From: Hymenopellis radicata | Taxonomy: Eukaryota > Basidiomycota > Agaricomycetes > Agaricales > Physalacriaceae | Assembly (NCBI GenBank): GCA_015501595.1 | Contig: JADNRX010000141.1 | Coordinates: forward strand, 62,001-126,000 | Reading direction: 5' to 3' | Length of the DNA stretch: 64,000 nt | Part shown: positions 21,376-32,166 of the stretch, piece by piece | How the letters are laid out: each line of letters begins with the position of its first letter | Position numbering within the stretch: the stretch's first letter is position 1 | The notes under the pieces: model-generated | What the model saw: only the letters and a program-made list of their open reading frames with translations | The model's database searches: none | Told to the model about the DNA's origin: nothing | Position numbers and translations under genes: made by a program

Positions 21376-22546
21376 ATGCCTTCCATCCAATCAGCTATCT
21401 CCCTCGTGGTCTTTGGACTCTCGCTCCTTTCACATGCGGCGCCGCTCGATGAACAGGCAAGTCCAAGTGTTATTGCCGTTCTAGTACTTACCAGTACACG
21501 TCTAGGTTACAAGCGGCGTGGAGACCCAACTTTCAAATGTGACGCGCGTCAGTGCTCGACATACGGCTGGACATCAAGATCCCGAGGAGAAGATACACCT
21601 GTATCACGGCACGCCAATGGACAAGCTAAAGACAAAGATGACAGACATGGCGAAGGATTGGCCTCCGACAGGCAAGGGTGACCTTAACAGAGACGGTTCG
21701 TGATCAGGCACATTCGTTGCTTTCTTCGAGACTGCTTACACCGTGTTCTCTAGGCGCTCTCTATCTGACTGACAGCTTCCGGGCCGCCGCACAATGGGCA
21801 TGTTATGGGAAGTCTACCTCAGATGGCAAGGAGGCCGGTGTTATAGGTACGTCCTTGGACCAGCGCTCTTCGTTGTGCTAACGGCTAGAACAGAATTCGA
21901 ATGGAACGGTCCAAGGTGAACCAATCACATTCCTTTCCTTCGACAGATACTGCTACTTTGACTGTCAATAGCGCCAAGGTCTATCCTTACAGCAAGTGGG
22001 GGAAGAAGGCTGACTACGAGAACGTAAGTGTCGCTTCATGGCGTACTATGTATGCGTGCCATTCATGAATTGTATAGTACGTCTCTGCCGTGTTTCATAG
22101 TACGCTTGTACACAACATCGCCCCGGACGAGACGGACAGGAAGAAATACATGGCCTTGAGGAAGAAAGAGGTCGACCGACTAGTAGACCTTTCTAGAGAA
22201 TACGACATGTTCGAAGGGTATGAACCTTTCGCACTGTATGTACACGCGATATCTGACACCTGCAACAGTCCGATGGATACCGCACAGTTCCCCAGTATGC
22301 TGTCCCGCCACACCTCGTAATAGATCCTCTGACCATTTCACAGAGATCACGAACGGGTTCTGGCAGTATGCTGTCGTCAAGAAGACGGCTTTCGAGAAGG
22401 ACGTGAAAATGGTTGCCGGGTACAAGGTTGATTGCTCCAAGATCCCAGACACGAAGAGCCTGCCCCTCGATGACACCCAAGGACCCGTCGCGAAGTTGTC
22501 GAAGGATGTGACAAAGGAGCTAGCGTTGGAAGAGGTTGAGGTGTAG
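21376..22546 (+). pseudogene. Secreted ADP-ribosyltransferase-like protein gene, multi-exon, frameshifted copy
   Basis: Start MPSIQSAISLVVFGLSLLSH is a clear signal peptide ending near HAAP. Likely exons: 21376-21456, 21506-21695, 21754-21846, 21894-21915, 21972-22023, 22078-22235, 22269-22316 and 22346-22546. Exon 1 uses a GC donor. Motifs LYHGT and, after an intron, GALYLTDSFRAAAQWACYG resemble the first two blocks of ADP-ribosyltransferase-fold enzymes; this is inference from short motifs. Relative to copies at 40 and 54 kb, exon 7 carries two extra bases (near 22311) that break the frame. The encoded protein would be extracellular, target unknown. It sits divergently next to F-box A. Confidence 0.6.
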
Positions 22547-22720
22547 GAGGATCGTTCCTTCATATGCAAAGTCGAGGCTCGCGTGCGAAGATACAAGTTA
22601 CATTTCATTGGAAGCGAATGACATATGGGGAAGGAGACTGCAATAGGTACGAGATGAATGATGTGCCGCTATTCAACACGAGACGTCAAAGTTTCGCACA
22701 CTTCTAATATAAGAGCTCAC

Positions 22721-24439
22721 CTATCCTAATACCTTTAATTTCAACTCGATTGTGATTTCTAGTTCGGGAACGTGCGCTTTGCGGAAAACCGAGAGGAACT
22801 CATCTAAAGGGCTATTCGGTGCTCCATCATAAATAGGAGCTTCCGGTAGGTCCCCCGAACCATCGTTCTGGGCAGTGGTGTATAGCTGGAGTGAGAAATG
22901 GTCGAGCTTCGAGTTCTCAGCCCTGGTGGATACATGCTGCAGGAGTTCCACGGCACTAGGCCTGGATAGTATCACAAATCGCAGGTCGAGCCTCAGATCT
23001 ACGCACTGGAGCTGAGGGACAACCTGGAGATGTGCTGCGAGATGGCTCAACACGCGGAGAACGAGCTCCATTGAACACTGTGCCTCGATAACCAACTCCC
23101 GCACGGATGGGATCACGGGAAGAAGGAGTGTTAGATGAGCTTGCAATTGATTGACAAGGGCAACTCGAACATGAACCCGCTCAAGCGACTGAGGAGAGGA
23201 CCGGTTGAGAAAATCGACAACCAGATCAACGGATTCATTCGATTCCAAGGCTGGCAGGATCAGCTGTTGTAGCTGGGGACATTGAAGACGAAATAGGACG
23301 TCTATCCCCGACAGACGTAAAACCTGCAGCCGAGGGAGAACTATGGTGGGTTCTGATATCAAGGAGCTCTGACTGCCCGCGAAGCCGGAACTATTCCGAG
23401 TCCCTTCGCAATAGAACGTCAACTGGGGAGACATTGCGAAAAAGCGATAACAGACTCGAGCAAGTGGTGCTGGCGCAATATTCAAGTCGAGGTAAAGATG
23501 GTTAAGCTGAGACCAGTGAAAGTTGTCCAATACCATTGGACTAGAAGGTACAGTGATCCAAAGAGATCTCAGTCGACGGGCATTCGCAAACTGTTCAAGT
23601 GAGGTTGGATCATAGTCATGGGCCGCCGAGTCATTTGTCCAATTTTCCTTCAGATGTAGAGTCCTGAGACCGTCCAAATCACCAAGCCCAAACCGCGGCA
23701 GACTCGAAAGCACCCGACCAATGTTGTAGAAAGTCGCATGGCGCCAGCGCGTTGCATTTGCAAAAAGCTCCTTCAGCGGCGGTGGCAGAGTAACGCTCGC
23801 ATTTGCGGAAAAATCTGGAGAGGGGAAATGGAAGAGTCGTAGATCGACAGCAAAGTTGAGCTTCTGCGAACCCGACCAACGCAAAGTGTTTGTTAGAAGG
23901 ACATCAATGGCACGGTGCTCCTGTGTATCTGTCTCCGCAGTCGTTGGGTCGCCTGGTTCCAAAGAGAGATCAAAGCAGCGCCACAAGCGCGGCTCGGACT
24001 CGGCGATATGGCGCCAGTATGTACAAACACTTCTGAGAACCCATGGCCCGGCGCGTGTTGACTCCCTCAAGGGGGTCAAGTCGCAGCCGACGACCAGTTT
24101 GAAGATCTTGGTCAACAATTCGGGCGGAAGTGTGTGTATCGGGGGGAAGATGGAGACGTGGAGGTCTCGGAAGGCTTTGGCGGCAACGAGGTCTTGCTCT
24201 GCAGCAAATAGGGCTGCTCGCAGACCGTCTATCTTCAGCTTGCACGCGGAAATTTCGCCATCAACGACGCCGATGAAGCCTGCCAATTCATCCTTCAACG
24301 CCAAGTCCTCTGGTCGTGTTGAAAAAGACACCGTTGTGCCGAGAAGATGGGCATATGGCGAAGGCTTATCAATAACTCGGGAATGGAAGGAGTCTGAGCT
24401 CATGATGTTGGGTATATCTGTGTTAGAAGCGTCGGTCAT
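22721..24439 (-). CDS. F-box protein A, 572 aa, intact
   Basis: Single-exon minus-strand gene from ATG 24439 to TAG 22721. Residues 47-92 form a coiled coil (ALKDELAGFIGVVDGEISAC). The F-box spans about 98-155 (FPPIHTLPPELLTKIFKLVV, WVLRSVCTYWRHIAESEPRL). The rest is a leucine-rich-like repeat region (GLRTLHLKENW, LPRLQVLRLSGIDVLFRLQC). F-box proteins recruit substrates to SCF (Skp1-cullin) ubiquitin ligases; the substrate is unknown. An almost equal-length inverted paralogue lies at 37533-39251. An upstream in-frame TTG exists but ATG at 24439 (MTDASN) aligns with the paralogue start (MTDISN). Confidence 0.88.
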   Translation of the reverse strand: MTDASNTDIPNIMSSDSFHSRVIDKPSPYAHLLGTTVSFSTRPEDLALKDELAGFIGVVDGEISACKLKIDGLRAALFAAEQDLVAAKAFRDLHVSIFPPIHTLPPELLTKIFKLVVGCDLTPLRESTRAGPWVLRSVCTYWRHIAESEPRLWRCFDLSLEPGDPTTAETDTQEHRAIDVLLTNTLRWSGSQKLNFAVDLRLFHFPSPDFSANASVTLPPPLKELFANATRWRHATFYNIGRVLSSLPRFGLGDLDGLRTLHLKENWTNDSAAHDYDPTSLEQFANARRLRSLWITVPSSPMVLDNFHWSQLNHLYLDLNIAPAPLARVCYRFFAMSPQLTFYCEGTRNSSGFAGSQSSLISEPTIVLPRLQVLRLSGIDVLFRLQCPQLQQLILPALESNESVDLVVDFLNRSSPQSLERVHVRVALVNQLQAHLTLLLPVIPSVRELVIEAQCSMELVLRVLSHLAAHLQVVPQLQCVDLRLDLRFVILSRPSAVELLQHVSTRAENSKLDHFSLQLYTTAQNDGSGDLPEAPIYDGAPNSPLDEFLSVFRKAHVPELEITIELKLKVLG

Positions 24440-24948
24440 GGTGAGAGGCAAGTCTCGAAAACACGTGGGGTGATCGACGGACTCGAACCGACGGCGACCA
24501 TTCCAATTGTTTTATGTGCGTCGAATCCTGCGTACGTCTTCTATTTGAACTCGAAGAAGATTCGCTCAATCGTCTTCGGTGAAGTCTTTAACTTGCAGCC
24601 TCATCAATCTTGAACAGACTCACCGTTTTATGGACAGGACAAAAAAGTCTTCGAACAGACGTAGTTGAACTCATTCGTATAGTACTAACGTTATGTCACG
24701 GACCGTCTGTCTCTTCATGGTGTAACAAGGTGCACGTAAGTAATGCGGCTTGATGCTTTGTCTCGACGAACTGTAACTATGAGCGACTCTTACAACGGGA
24801 ACTCAAAGTCAATTGAATTGTGGCGGGGTGAAATCGTCTTTACATCACAAGTGTAACCAGTAGTTCTTGGTATTCGGATTCCGACTTCTACTAAAGAGAA
24901 TCTACGAGCACGTCAGGTGTGAGCGAACATCGGTAACATAAAGCTCAC
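24440..24948. other. Intergenic between F-box A and F-box B
   Basis: 24470-24595 matches, inverted, 37150-37275 upstream of the paralogue at 37533, so it is shared promoter-side sequence. From about 24590 the match ends, marking one edge of a 4.9-kb segment found only in the left arm of the inverted duplication. Confidence 0.55.
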
Positions 24949-26707
24949 CTATGTCGAAGTCTGCAATGATACATTTACAATTAGTTTTATTTCTACTCCC
25001 GGAATAGTGGCTGCGCGGAAAACTGAAAGAAATTGACCCAACGGGCTGCTTGGCGAGGCATCATAGATGGGTGTTCGCTCTCCGGAGCAAACACAATGCT
25101 GGACGGTGGCAGTTGTGTACAGTTCGAGGGAAAAGTGGGCGAGCTGAGAGCTCCGCGCCCGCATGGAGATGTGCTCGCTAAGTGTCACGGCAGCAGCGGC
25201 AGACACTTGCATCACCGACATATCAAAGCGAACTTCCACAGACTGCAAAAGCGGTATCATAGCACAGGGATTTTGCGCAAGCTCCTCCCATACATCAAGA
25301 ATTCGTATTATAGCGCACATAGCTGTTACCGTCAAACTGGTGACTTTTGGCATCGCTAGGAAGACAATGGTGAGATTGGATGTATATGCGTGTTGCAATA
25401 TCACGGTGAGGTTGTTGAACTGTTGAGGCGACGATCGATTCAGAAAGTCGGCAACCTCTCTTACAGATCCGTCTGACTCCATAACTGGGAGAGAAAGGTT
25501 CTTCAACCGAGGACATCGAAGACGGGAAAGGATCCCAATACGATACAGGCCTAAGGTCTGTATTTGAGGGCACAGTAAGATAGGTCCAGACCTCAAAGAC
25601 TCGATGTCACTAAGATCGACGCCTTCAGTGAACGGATAATCTTGCTGATAAAATGTGATCAGCTGAGAACAGCCTGCAAGGATGCGGTGACACCAGTAAG
25701 CGGGGCTCTGAATCTGCATCCCGAACCTGAGAGAAAGGCTGGTGAGCTGGAACCAAGGGAAATTAGCGATTGTGGATGGCGAGTCTGTCAGTACGCTCTG
25801 GGGAGGAAGATCCATGTGCAGAGTTTGAAGTCGAGGGACATTGTCAAACTTTTCAAGTACATCCAGCTGATGCAGTTCTGCTCCCCCGGTATTCAGAATG
25901 GCAAGATTTTCGAGGATGTCTAGGGCACCAGCAGGAAACTGAGGAAGGAATGAAAATGCATCGTGACTGCCGCGGAAAATGACATCCCTCCAGCGCGAAG
26001 AACATGCGACGAGAGCCTTGATTGGCTCCAGTGACAGAGTAGGAAAGTCGATTCTCGGCGACAACGTATCAAGATCGGTAAAAAAAGTCCAATGGTTGGG
26101 GGTGTGACCAATGCAAAGAACGAGCAAGAGGGACATTCATGTCATGATGTGGGGGCATATGGAATGACATGAGTCCTTCGATGGTGGGGGTGACTTCAAA
26201 ACATCTCCACAAGCGCGGCTCCGATTCAGCAATCCCCTGCCAGTAGCGGCAAACACGTTTGAGTATCCATGGTCCCCCAAGGGGGGGTTGCCACAACTGG
26301 ACCATGTCGCAACCGACGACCCTTTTGAAGATCTTCGCCAAGAGCTCGGGCGGTAGCGTGTGTATGGGGGGAAAGATGGAGACGTGGTGGTCGCGAAAGG
26401 CTTTCGCATCAGCGAGGTCTTGTTCCGCAGCAATCAAGGCTGCTCGCAGACCGTCTACCTTCCGCTTGCACGCGGAAATTTCGCCATCAACGACGCCGAT
26501 GAAGCCTGCCAACTCATCCTTCAACGCGAAATCCTCTGGTCGCTCTGAAAAAGCGATCGATGTACCAAAAAGATGGGCATATGGTGATGGTTGGTCGACG
26601 AGTCGAAGAGGAATGAATTCAATTGAGTCGGACTCCTTGGTAATAGGTGGCTCGATGTCTGCCATGTCGATGTCTGCCATGGTGGTGTTCGTCAAGGTCG
26701 TGAGCAT
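24949..26707 (-). CDS. F-box protein B, about 580 aa, one frameshift at an A7 run
   Basis: The minus-strand ATG 26707 opens MLTTLTNTTMADIDMADIEP. The coiled coil and F-box (FPPIHTLPPELLAKIFKRVV, RVCRYWQGIAESEPRLWRCF) resemble F-box A. The frame ends at 26069, but the continuation (DLDTLSPRIDFPTLSLEPIK to the stop at 24949) lies one frame over. The switch falls on a run of seven A (26080-26086, plus strand); one base fewer restores a continuous protein. Given the homopolymer-length differences elsewhere in the window, this may be a sequence error rather than a true mutation. The C-terminal repeats match F-box A in layout (SSPLGQFLSVFRAATIPGVE). Likely an SCF substrate adaptor. Confidence 0.75.
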
Positions 26708-26794
26708 GAACCTCCGGACCGGATCTCCGAATCCAACTCGTGTCGTAAACCAGCGTCAAGTTCAACTAAGACAAGACACAGGTGGCAAAATCGA

Positions 26795-26814
26795 GGCAAC
26801 TCGATCGAGTTGCC
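26795..26814. repeat. Perfect 20-bp palindrome, left
   Basis: GGCAACTCGATCGAGTTGCC, identical to 29173-29192, inside the left TIR. Confidence 0.85.
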
Positions 26815-27293
26815 GAACAGGCAACTCCTGGAGCAACTGCTGAGCAACTCCCATTGACATGCGGCGAAGGCTTGCCTTAAAGGGCACATTAGATATGTGA
26901 AATATTTAGTAATCTTTCAATAATATAATATTACTCATCGTGTGAATGGTGTGTTGATTCCTCCTTGCTCCTGCTCCTTCAACTTGACACTTGTCTCTCT
27001 GCCTTTGGATACGTTCTGAGGCCCGGCGTTGGTTTTCGCAACGGCGCTCGATTCCGGGGACTCGTGCAGTCGTTGTGTTCGTTCGGTGGCTCGGGAATGA
27101 CTACGATGATGGGTATGAATACCTCACGCGAACAGCGGGCAAGGGTAGATGATTCAGGCGCATAGCGGGCAGAGGTTACAGGACGAGACTGCGTGAGGCG
27201 TGAGGTCGAGTGGGCGGTTTATTGATACACGCGACGACGCCTCTTACATTTGCACCACGACGACGCCATGTCGCGCAGATGGACTGACAGACG

Positions 27294-28620
27294 ATGACCT
27301 CGTCAGGCTCATCAGATTGGAACGTTCGACACAGCACAAGGCTGCCGCGGCCAGGATGCCCAACACCCACAATATCGTTTGACATCAGTGCTCCGCCCTA
27401 CACACCGCCCCTCGTCAAATATCTATTCGACCCGGCTCCACCTCCGGCCAACGAAACTGCTCCTACTCCCAATCCCAATAAGCTTGTCGCCGTTCCACAA
27501 GTGAAGCCGTCCTTTGATGTGCATTTCATTCGTGTATACCCTTCTCTCCAAGCATACAGGATCTCAGTCGAAGACTGGATGGACTTCTACGACGGCCTCA
27601 ACATCGCCATGATCGGCAGTCCCCTCTTGCTGCGGTCGACAAGGTCGGCATGATAGTCGGGTTTGTCGGCAATGATTGCTGGCATAGTGATCCAAGGTAT
27701 GCATGTTCAACAATGTATGGTGCTCTAAATCTCACGAATCACGCTTCCTAGTCCGCTCAAACGGGCATGCGCGTCCTCTCCAAAAACTTGACCGACAAGT
27801 ATCTCATCCGCGCCAGCGAGACCTTTTATCCGCGTGGATTGCCGGTCCGTCCAGACAATTTGCCGACGCTTTCAGGTGGGTAATTAAAGTACTCTTGATC
27901 TGGTTTCACGAAATCCAAACACGCCCTCATAGGGATCCACAGGCTCCCAGTGGAGCTCTGTCGCCGACATCACCGTCTACATCTCAGACCGCGTCTCCTC
28001 CGCTGCTCGTACCGTCAGAGGAGGGCACCATATACCGGCGGTCGACGTCTGTCCCCACCTCACAACAAGCATCGACATCAACCGTCATGGTCAAAGGCGA
28101 AGGCTTCGACCTTTCGTCCAAATGGCGATTAAGGTCCCTTCACAAGGGTGGCTTGTTCTATCCTATGTTTTTCTTCACGGACACGTCCGCTTCTGCCGAC
28201 TTCAACTACTTCCAGGTGAGCCCCCACCATGTCTATCCTCAGTGCCTATATTCATGCCTCATGTTCTAGCAATACTATTACACCGCAGATTCGCCGAGTG
28301 ACGAGTCAGCGTACTATTCTCCTCCACCGCTGTACATGTTGGCGAATGACGCCACCACATCTTCGCCTCTCCCGTCCGCGTCGAGTCTAGCGGGATGGAA
28401 TGGCGAACCCGTTCCTCATGCAATGCGCTCATCAGCCGCAGTGGTCCGCGGACTCAGCTTCTATCTACGACTCGTACTCTCAACTGCAAGCGTGTTGGGG
28501 AGGTTTGTACCCGATGCAGACAGACACAGTCCTGCTCAATCCCGTTTTGCAACAACACGCCGACCAGAACTATGCTGCCTTCTCAGCTTATTCTCCCTCC
28601 GACATGGAAGGATCGTACTG
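27294..28620 (+). pseudogene. Fungal gene fragment carried inside the TIR element
   Basis: Open pieces on the plus strand include FDVHFIRVYPSLQAYRISVE, DWMDFYDGLNIAMIGSP and VGMIVGFVGNDCW. After an intron-like gap come MRVLSKNLTDKYLIRASETF and YPRGLPVRPDNL, then a Pro/Ser-rich tail. This resembles a conserved fungal protein of unknown function with an xVRxYxPxLxxxxIS..F.D.LN segment followed by a PRGL motif; I rely on memory of the pattern only. Frames shift near 27620 (a region that should read through AVDKVGM) and later, so the copy is probably non-functional. It may be a captured host gene. Confidence 0.45.
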
Positions 28621-29172
28621 AAGACAATACGGCACCTGCGAACTGCCACTTCGTATGCAAGGAGGTAGAGCATGTCCAACGACAACGCCACCAAAGACCC
28701 GTTTCGCAGCCTAAGGCACCGAAGGACAAAATATGGTTAAAAGTCATCCAAAAAAGCAATGAGGTAAGGCGACCGTAGACCCTGGACGTCCTTCGTGTAC
28801 TTGTATGGTAGCCTGAGGAGAGCAATAAGCACAGATTTCCGATTATAGCAGTAGCACCCCCATCGTCGAATGTCTTCCACATCCAACGGTAAACCTTCCG
28901 CATTATGAAGCCCGAAATTTCGACGCGCCTTGGACGTCAAGCATAGTTCTTGTATTGAATGTCATCTCGACTTAGAATGGCGGTGAGACGATGGCTGGAG
29001 GAGAGCTAGGATAATAGTCAATGTGAGCGCGCGGACTGTATTAAGTACATAAACAAGCAAGCCTTATGTCTTGCCGGAGCTAGGTAAGATCCATTTTAGG
29101 ACTTATGACCCCACGTTTCAAGTGGAGTTGCAGCAGGAGTTGCACAAGAGTTGCAACAGGTGTTGCCTGTTC

Positions 29173-29192
29173 GGCAACTCGATCGAGTTGCC
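29173..29192. repeat. Perfect 20-bp palindrome, right
   Basis: Identical to 26795-26814, inside the right TIR of the 2.43-kb element. Confidence 0.85.
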
Positions 29193-29512
29193 GTGACTTT
29201 GCCACCTGTGAGAGAAGAAGGATGCTCACGACTTCGCTAGAAGTTGGATATACATGTTCCAAATCGCTCTTCTAATGCCTGCCTCTCATAGACATAGGCG
29301 ACGGGAGGTATCTTGTTTGATGATGAACCAGCAACGTCGGTCGCTGTCAGCTTTCGAGATGAGAAAGACCTCACGTTCAACGTCGAACTCCTGGCGTCCT
29401 CTACTACCAAGACTATACACGACTACTGTTCATGTGGATCAATAAGTAGTAGAATTGGAAGCAAGAGGTCGGACAGAAATAAAAATAACACTAAGTACAG
29501 CACAGCCAGAGG

Positions 29513-30856
29513 TCAACCATGAGTCGACTTTCGCTGCCATCCGTCCTCATCGACGAGGTCTTTATTGAACTGACAGTACGCTTTCAACTGACTTCGCTCA
29601 TTCCGCCCACCGAGCATCGTGGCTACCTCTCGCGTTCTGAAAAATGTAAAATCCGACGGAGAGACGTCCGCCTCATAGAAAATGAGCAGCAATGTCTTCA
29701 ACTCTGGAATCAGATTCACTTTCCCCAGATCAGTCATCAACGTCGATAAAGCCTGGTCGACATCGGCGATGGCCGTGTCAGTCATGGAGACAAACTCGAA
29801 CACGATAACCAGCTCCGTCAGGCTAGGCAAAACCTCCAGAATCTTCGTCAAGCTTCCGACCGACAGGTCACAGTTGCCAAGCTCGAGATAATCAAGTGGA
29901 CATTTGGAGTATTTCAGTAGGTCGAGTAGAGAGGGAAGGGCAGTTTTGAGGGATAGAGCCTCGCGATCACCGACGCGAAGGGTGTTGAGCTTTGGAAGAT
30001 GAACCAGCGTCAAGTCATGAAAGTCCCCAGCAAAGAAGAGCTCTGCCAGCTCTGAAGTGACGCGCGCTTTCACTGGAGGTGATGACTGGGCAAATTTAAT
30101 CATCAGCCCCTTGAGGTCGGAGCACTCGCGTAGCAGGGCGACCAGGGAGGAGTCGTAAGCTGAACCCTCTACGTCGAATGTGACGAGCTGGTCCTGCAAA
30201 GGAAAGCGACTCAGCACGTCCTCGTCTGCAGACTTAATGCTCATCTCCTTGAGCTCTGGAGCTGATGTGAAGTGCATAACACCATCAACCGCGAGCGGAG
30301 TCCATGGAATCTCGAGCCGGAAGAGCCGCGGAAGCCTGCCTCGTACACCAGCAAGAGCGCTCGCGCAGTCTGTATCCAGCACGATAAATCGAACGGTGTG
30401 CCACTGACTACTCCGTGCAATCAATAGCTCCAAGAGAGTCAATGCCAGTTCGGAGGAGCCGTCACCGGCCACGGGAACACTGTCATCATCCATCGATGAG
30501 CGGCTGTCGAATGCGATGAATAGGTCCGCCTGAGATGTGCGAGAAAGAGCTAGAGATAACAGCGCGACGGGGTCTCTGAGCTGCGCTAGTACTGGAACGT
30601 GGACGTCTATGTTCCGCCACAGTCGAGCAGATGACAAGACCACTTTTCGCCAAGATTGGCAAACCTTTGACAATAGCCAACACTCGTGTCGGACACACGG
30701 GATGACGAATCCCCTGGGAGGAATGATGTAGTGGCAGATCTCCTCAATGAGCTCTACCGGCAGCTTTTGGATCGGCGACGACGCGATTGCATTGTTCACG
30801 GAGAGGTTAATGGGGACAATGGATGAGGTTGCAGTGTTCATCGGCATTGAGCTCAT
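29513..30856 (-). CDS. F-box protein C, 447 aa, intact
   Basis: Minus-strand single exon starting MSSMPMNTATSSIVPINLSV. The F-box lies at about residues 28-84 (SPIQKLPVELIEEICHYIIP, LLSKVCQSWRKVVLSSARLW). It is followed by leucine-rich-like strands (LRDPVALLSLALSRTSQADL, LPSLLDLLKYSKCPLDYLEL) typical of mushroom F-box/LRR-like adaptors. It lacks the N-terminal coiled coil of F-box A/B and so forms a separate subfamily. A near-identical but internally deleted inverted copy lies at 35880-37129. Likely a substrate receptor of SCF ubiquitin ligase. Confidence 0.87.
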   Translation of the reverse strand: MSSMPMNTATSSIVPINLSVNNAIASSPIQKLPVELIEEICHYIIPPRGFVIPCVRHECWLLSKVCQSWRKVVLSSARLWRNIDVHVPVLAQLRDPVALLSLALSRTSQADLFIAFDSRSSMDDDSVPVAGDGSSELALTLLELLIARSSQWHTVRFIVLDTDCASALAGVRGRLPRLFRLEIPWTPLAVDGVMHFTSAPELKEMSIKSADEDVLSRFPLQDQLVTFDVEGSAYDSSLVALLRECSDLKGLMIKFAQSSPPVKARVTSELAELFFAGDFHDLTLVHLPKLNTLRVGDREALSLKTALPSLLDLLKYSKCPLDYLELGNCDLSVGSLTKILEVLPSLTELVIVFEFVSMTDTAIADVDQALSTLMTDLGKVNLIPELKTLLLIFYEADVSPSDFTFFRTREVATMLGGRNERSQLKAYCQFNKDLVDEDGWQRKSTHG

Positions 30857-31157
30857 AGCAGAGACAATGGAATATGCGGATGTCCGGTTAAGCCTACAGA
30901 ATGTGTTTGTTCAATTAAAGCGCGACTGGGGGGAGATCCTGCTTACCCGGGCAATGGGAGTCGGTTTTGGTTGTTAACAAAGAGAGTTACTGTCACGGGT
31001 TAGCATGAACGCTCGGATATGGCACCAAAGCCGAACAAACAGACATCTGCGAGACCTTTTTCATTGATCATTTGTGTTATATAATGTGGGAAACTTACAA
31101 ATGGAAGTGGACGAGGGCAGGAATTGTTGAGAAAAGTCGATCGTTCCGCAATAAACA

Positions 31158-31262
31158 GTTTCATGAACATTTGTGGCGCATTTTCGTATCTGGATCTGTG
31201 GGAATCCAAGGGTTAGGGTTATTTAAACAAGAACATATCGGAGATGCACCTGAATTAAGGCG
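31158..31262 (+). repeat. About 105-bp dispersed repeat with telomere-like motif, copy 1
   Basis: It starts near CATGAACATTTGTGGCGCAT and contains AGGGTTAGGGTTA (about 31207-31219). Related copies are at 31629-31745 (direct) and 35470-35580 (inverted). Confidence 0.65.
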
Positions 31263-31628
31263 TCGCAGGAGCTTTTCAATGTGAACCTCACATAGTGTGA
31301 GAGGTCCATGGGTCGTGCAATTCGATGGCGGGAAACAGGGAAAATTAGTCGCTCAATGCGAAAAGCTAGATTGTGAATGAGCAAGTCGCGCTCGTCCTGA
31401 GCAACGCCCTGGAATCGGTCTAGATTTCGGAAAAGAAGAGAGGATGCACTTTAGCACCTTCATAAATACGTTAAACGAGCACGATAAAAGGGTGAACCGT
31501 TATGACATCGAGCAGAGTCTCAAATCACGTACTGTGCTCGAAGGCAGTGCGAGGACAGACGGCGACTATATGCTAGCCATCAACCATTATGTGATCCAAT
31601 CTGAGACACTCGAAAAATGGAAGTAGAG
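31263..31628. other. No gene recognised
   Basis: A short open frame at 31444-31626 has no recognisable features. It lies in the centre of the large inverted duplication. Confidence 0.4.
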
Positions 31629-31745
31629 TTCCATGAACATGTGTGGCGCATTTTCACTCGCGGTACCTAGATTTTCTTTCCAGCATCCGAGGGTTAGGGT
31701 TAACGAGAAGCCACTGTCTCAGAGATGCGCCCGAATGAAAACGTA
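31629..31745 (+). repeat. Dispersed repeat with telomere-like motif, copy 2
   Basis: It starts near CATGAACATGTGTGGCGCAT and contains AGGGTTAGGGTTA (about 31690-31702). It is diverged from copy 1 between the matching blocks. Confidence 0.6.
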
Positions 31746-32166
31746 GCTGGAACCACACAGAGCATGCCCTCGGAGGCATATGATCGTACAGTCGCTGGTT
31801 TTGTTAGTTAGTGGGTCAAGTCCCAGAAATCGACCTGTATGCTCGCGTCCTGAACAGAAGTACACGTTCCAGATCGTTCAGAGTCATGTCCGAAATGGTT
31901 CCAGTTCGTGCAGCGTCAATACAAACGCTAACAATCTTGAAACGAGCGCCACTCGCTGAATGCAGCCATTGTTTCGAATACGCGCACAAGCAGAGGGGGA
32001 ATCAGATGCAGGGTAATAATACAGTTCAATATGGTACATGTCCTGTATCAGAATGTAAGTAAATAGATGATAGAAAAGTATCAGCAACGTACTAATGATC
32101 GTGCTCTTGGTTCCGTAGCCCGCTCAAATCTTTGGTTGTTCTACAAAAAGAAGTTAGACAAAATAA

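Larger units (their letters stand above)
26779..29208. mobile_element. 2.43-kb TIR element with subterminal palindromes
   Basis: The left end starts CAGGTGGCAAAATCGAGGCA; the right end at 29208 is the imperfect reverse complement (CAGGTGGCAAAGTCACGGCA). The ends match over about 65 bp. Each contains the perfect palindrome GGCAACTCGATCGAGTTGCC and repeated GAGTTGC/GCAACTC hexamers, typical of hAT-like subterminal regions. No transposase is seen inside; the cargo at 27294-28620 looks like a fungal gene fragment. I could not find a clean target duplication. The element starts 72 bp upstream of the F-box B start codon. Confidence 0.7.

Noticed and set aside
24467..24500. tRNA-like T-arm on the minus strand (GGTTCGAGTCC)
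   Set aside because: No matching acceptor stem, D-arm or anticodon arm upstream; the T-stem has a mismatch. A similar motif in the right arm near 37260 is inside F-box leader sequence.
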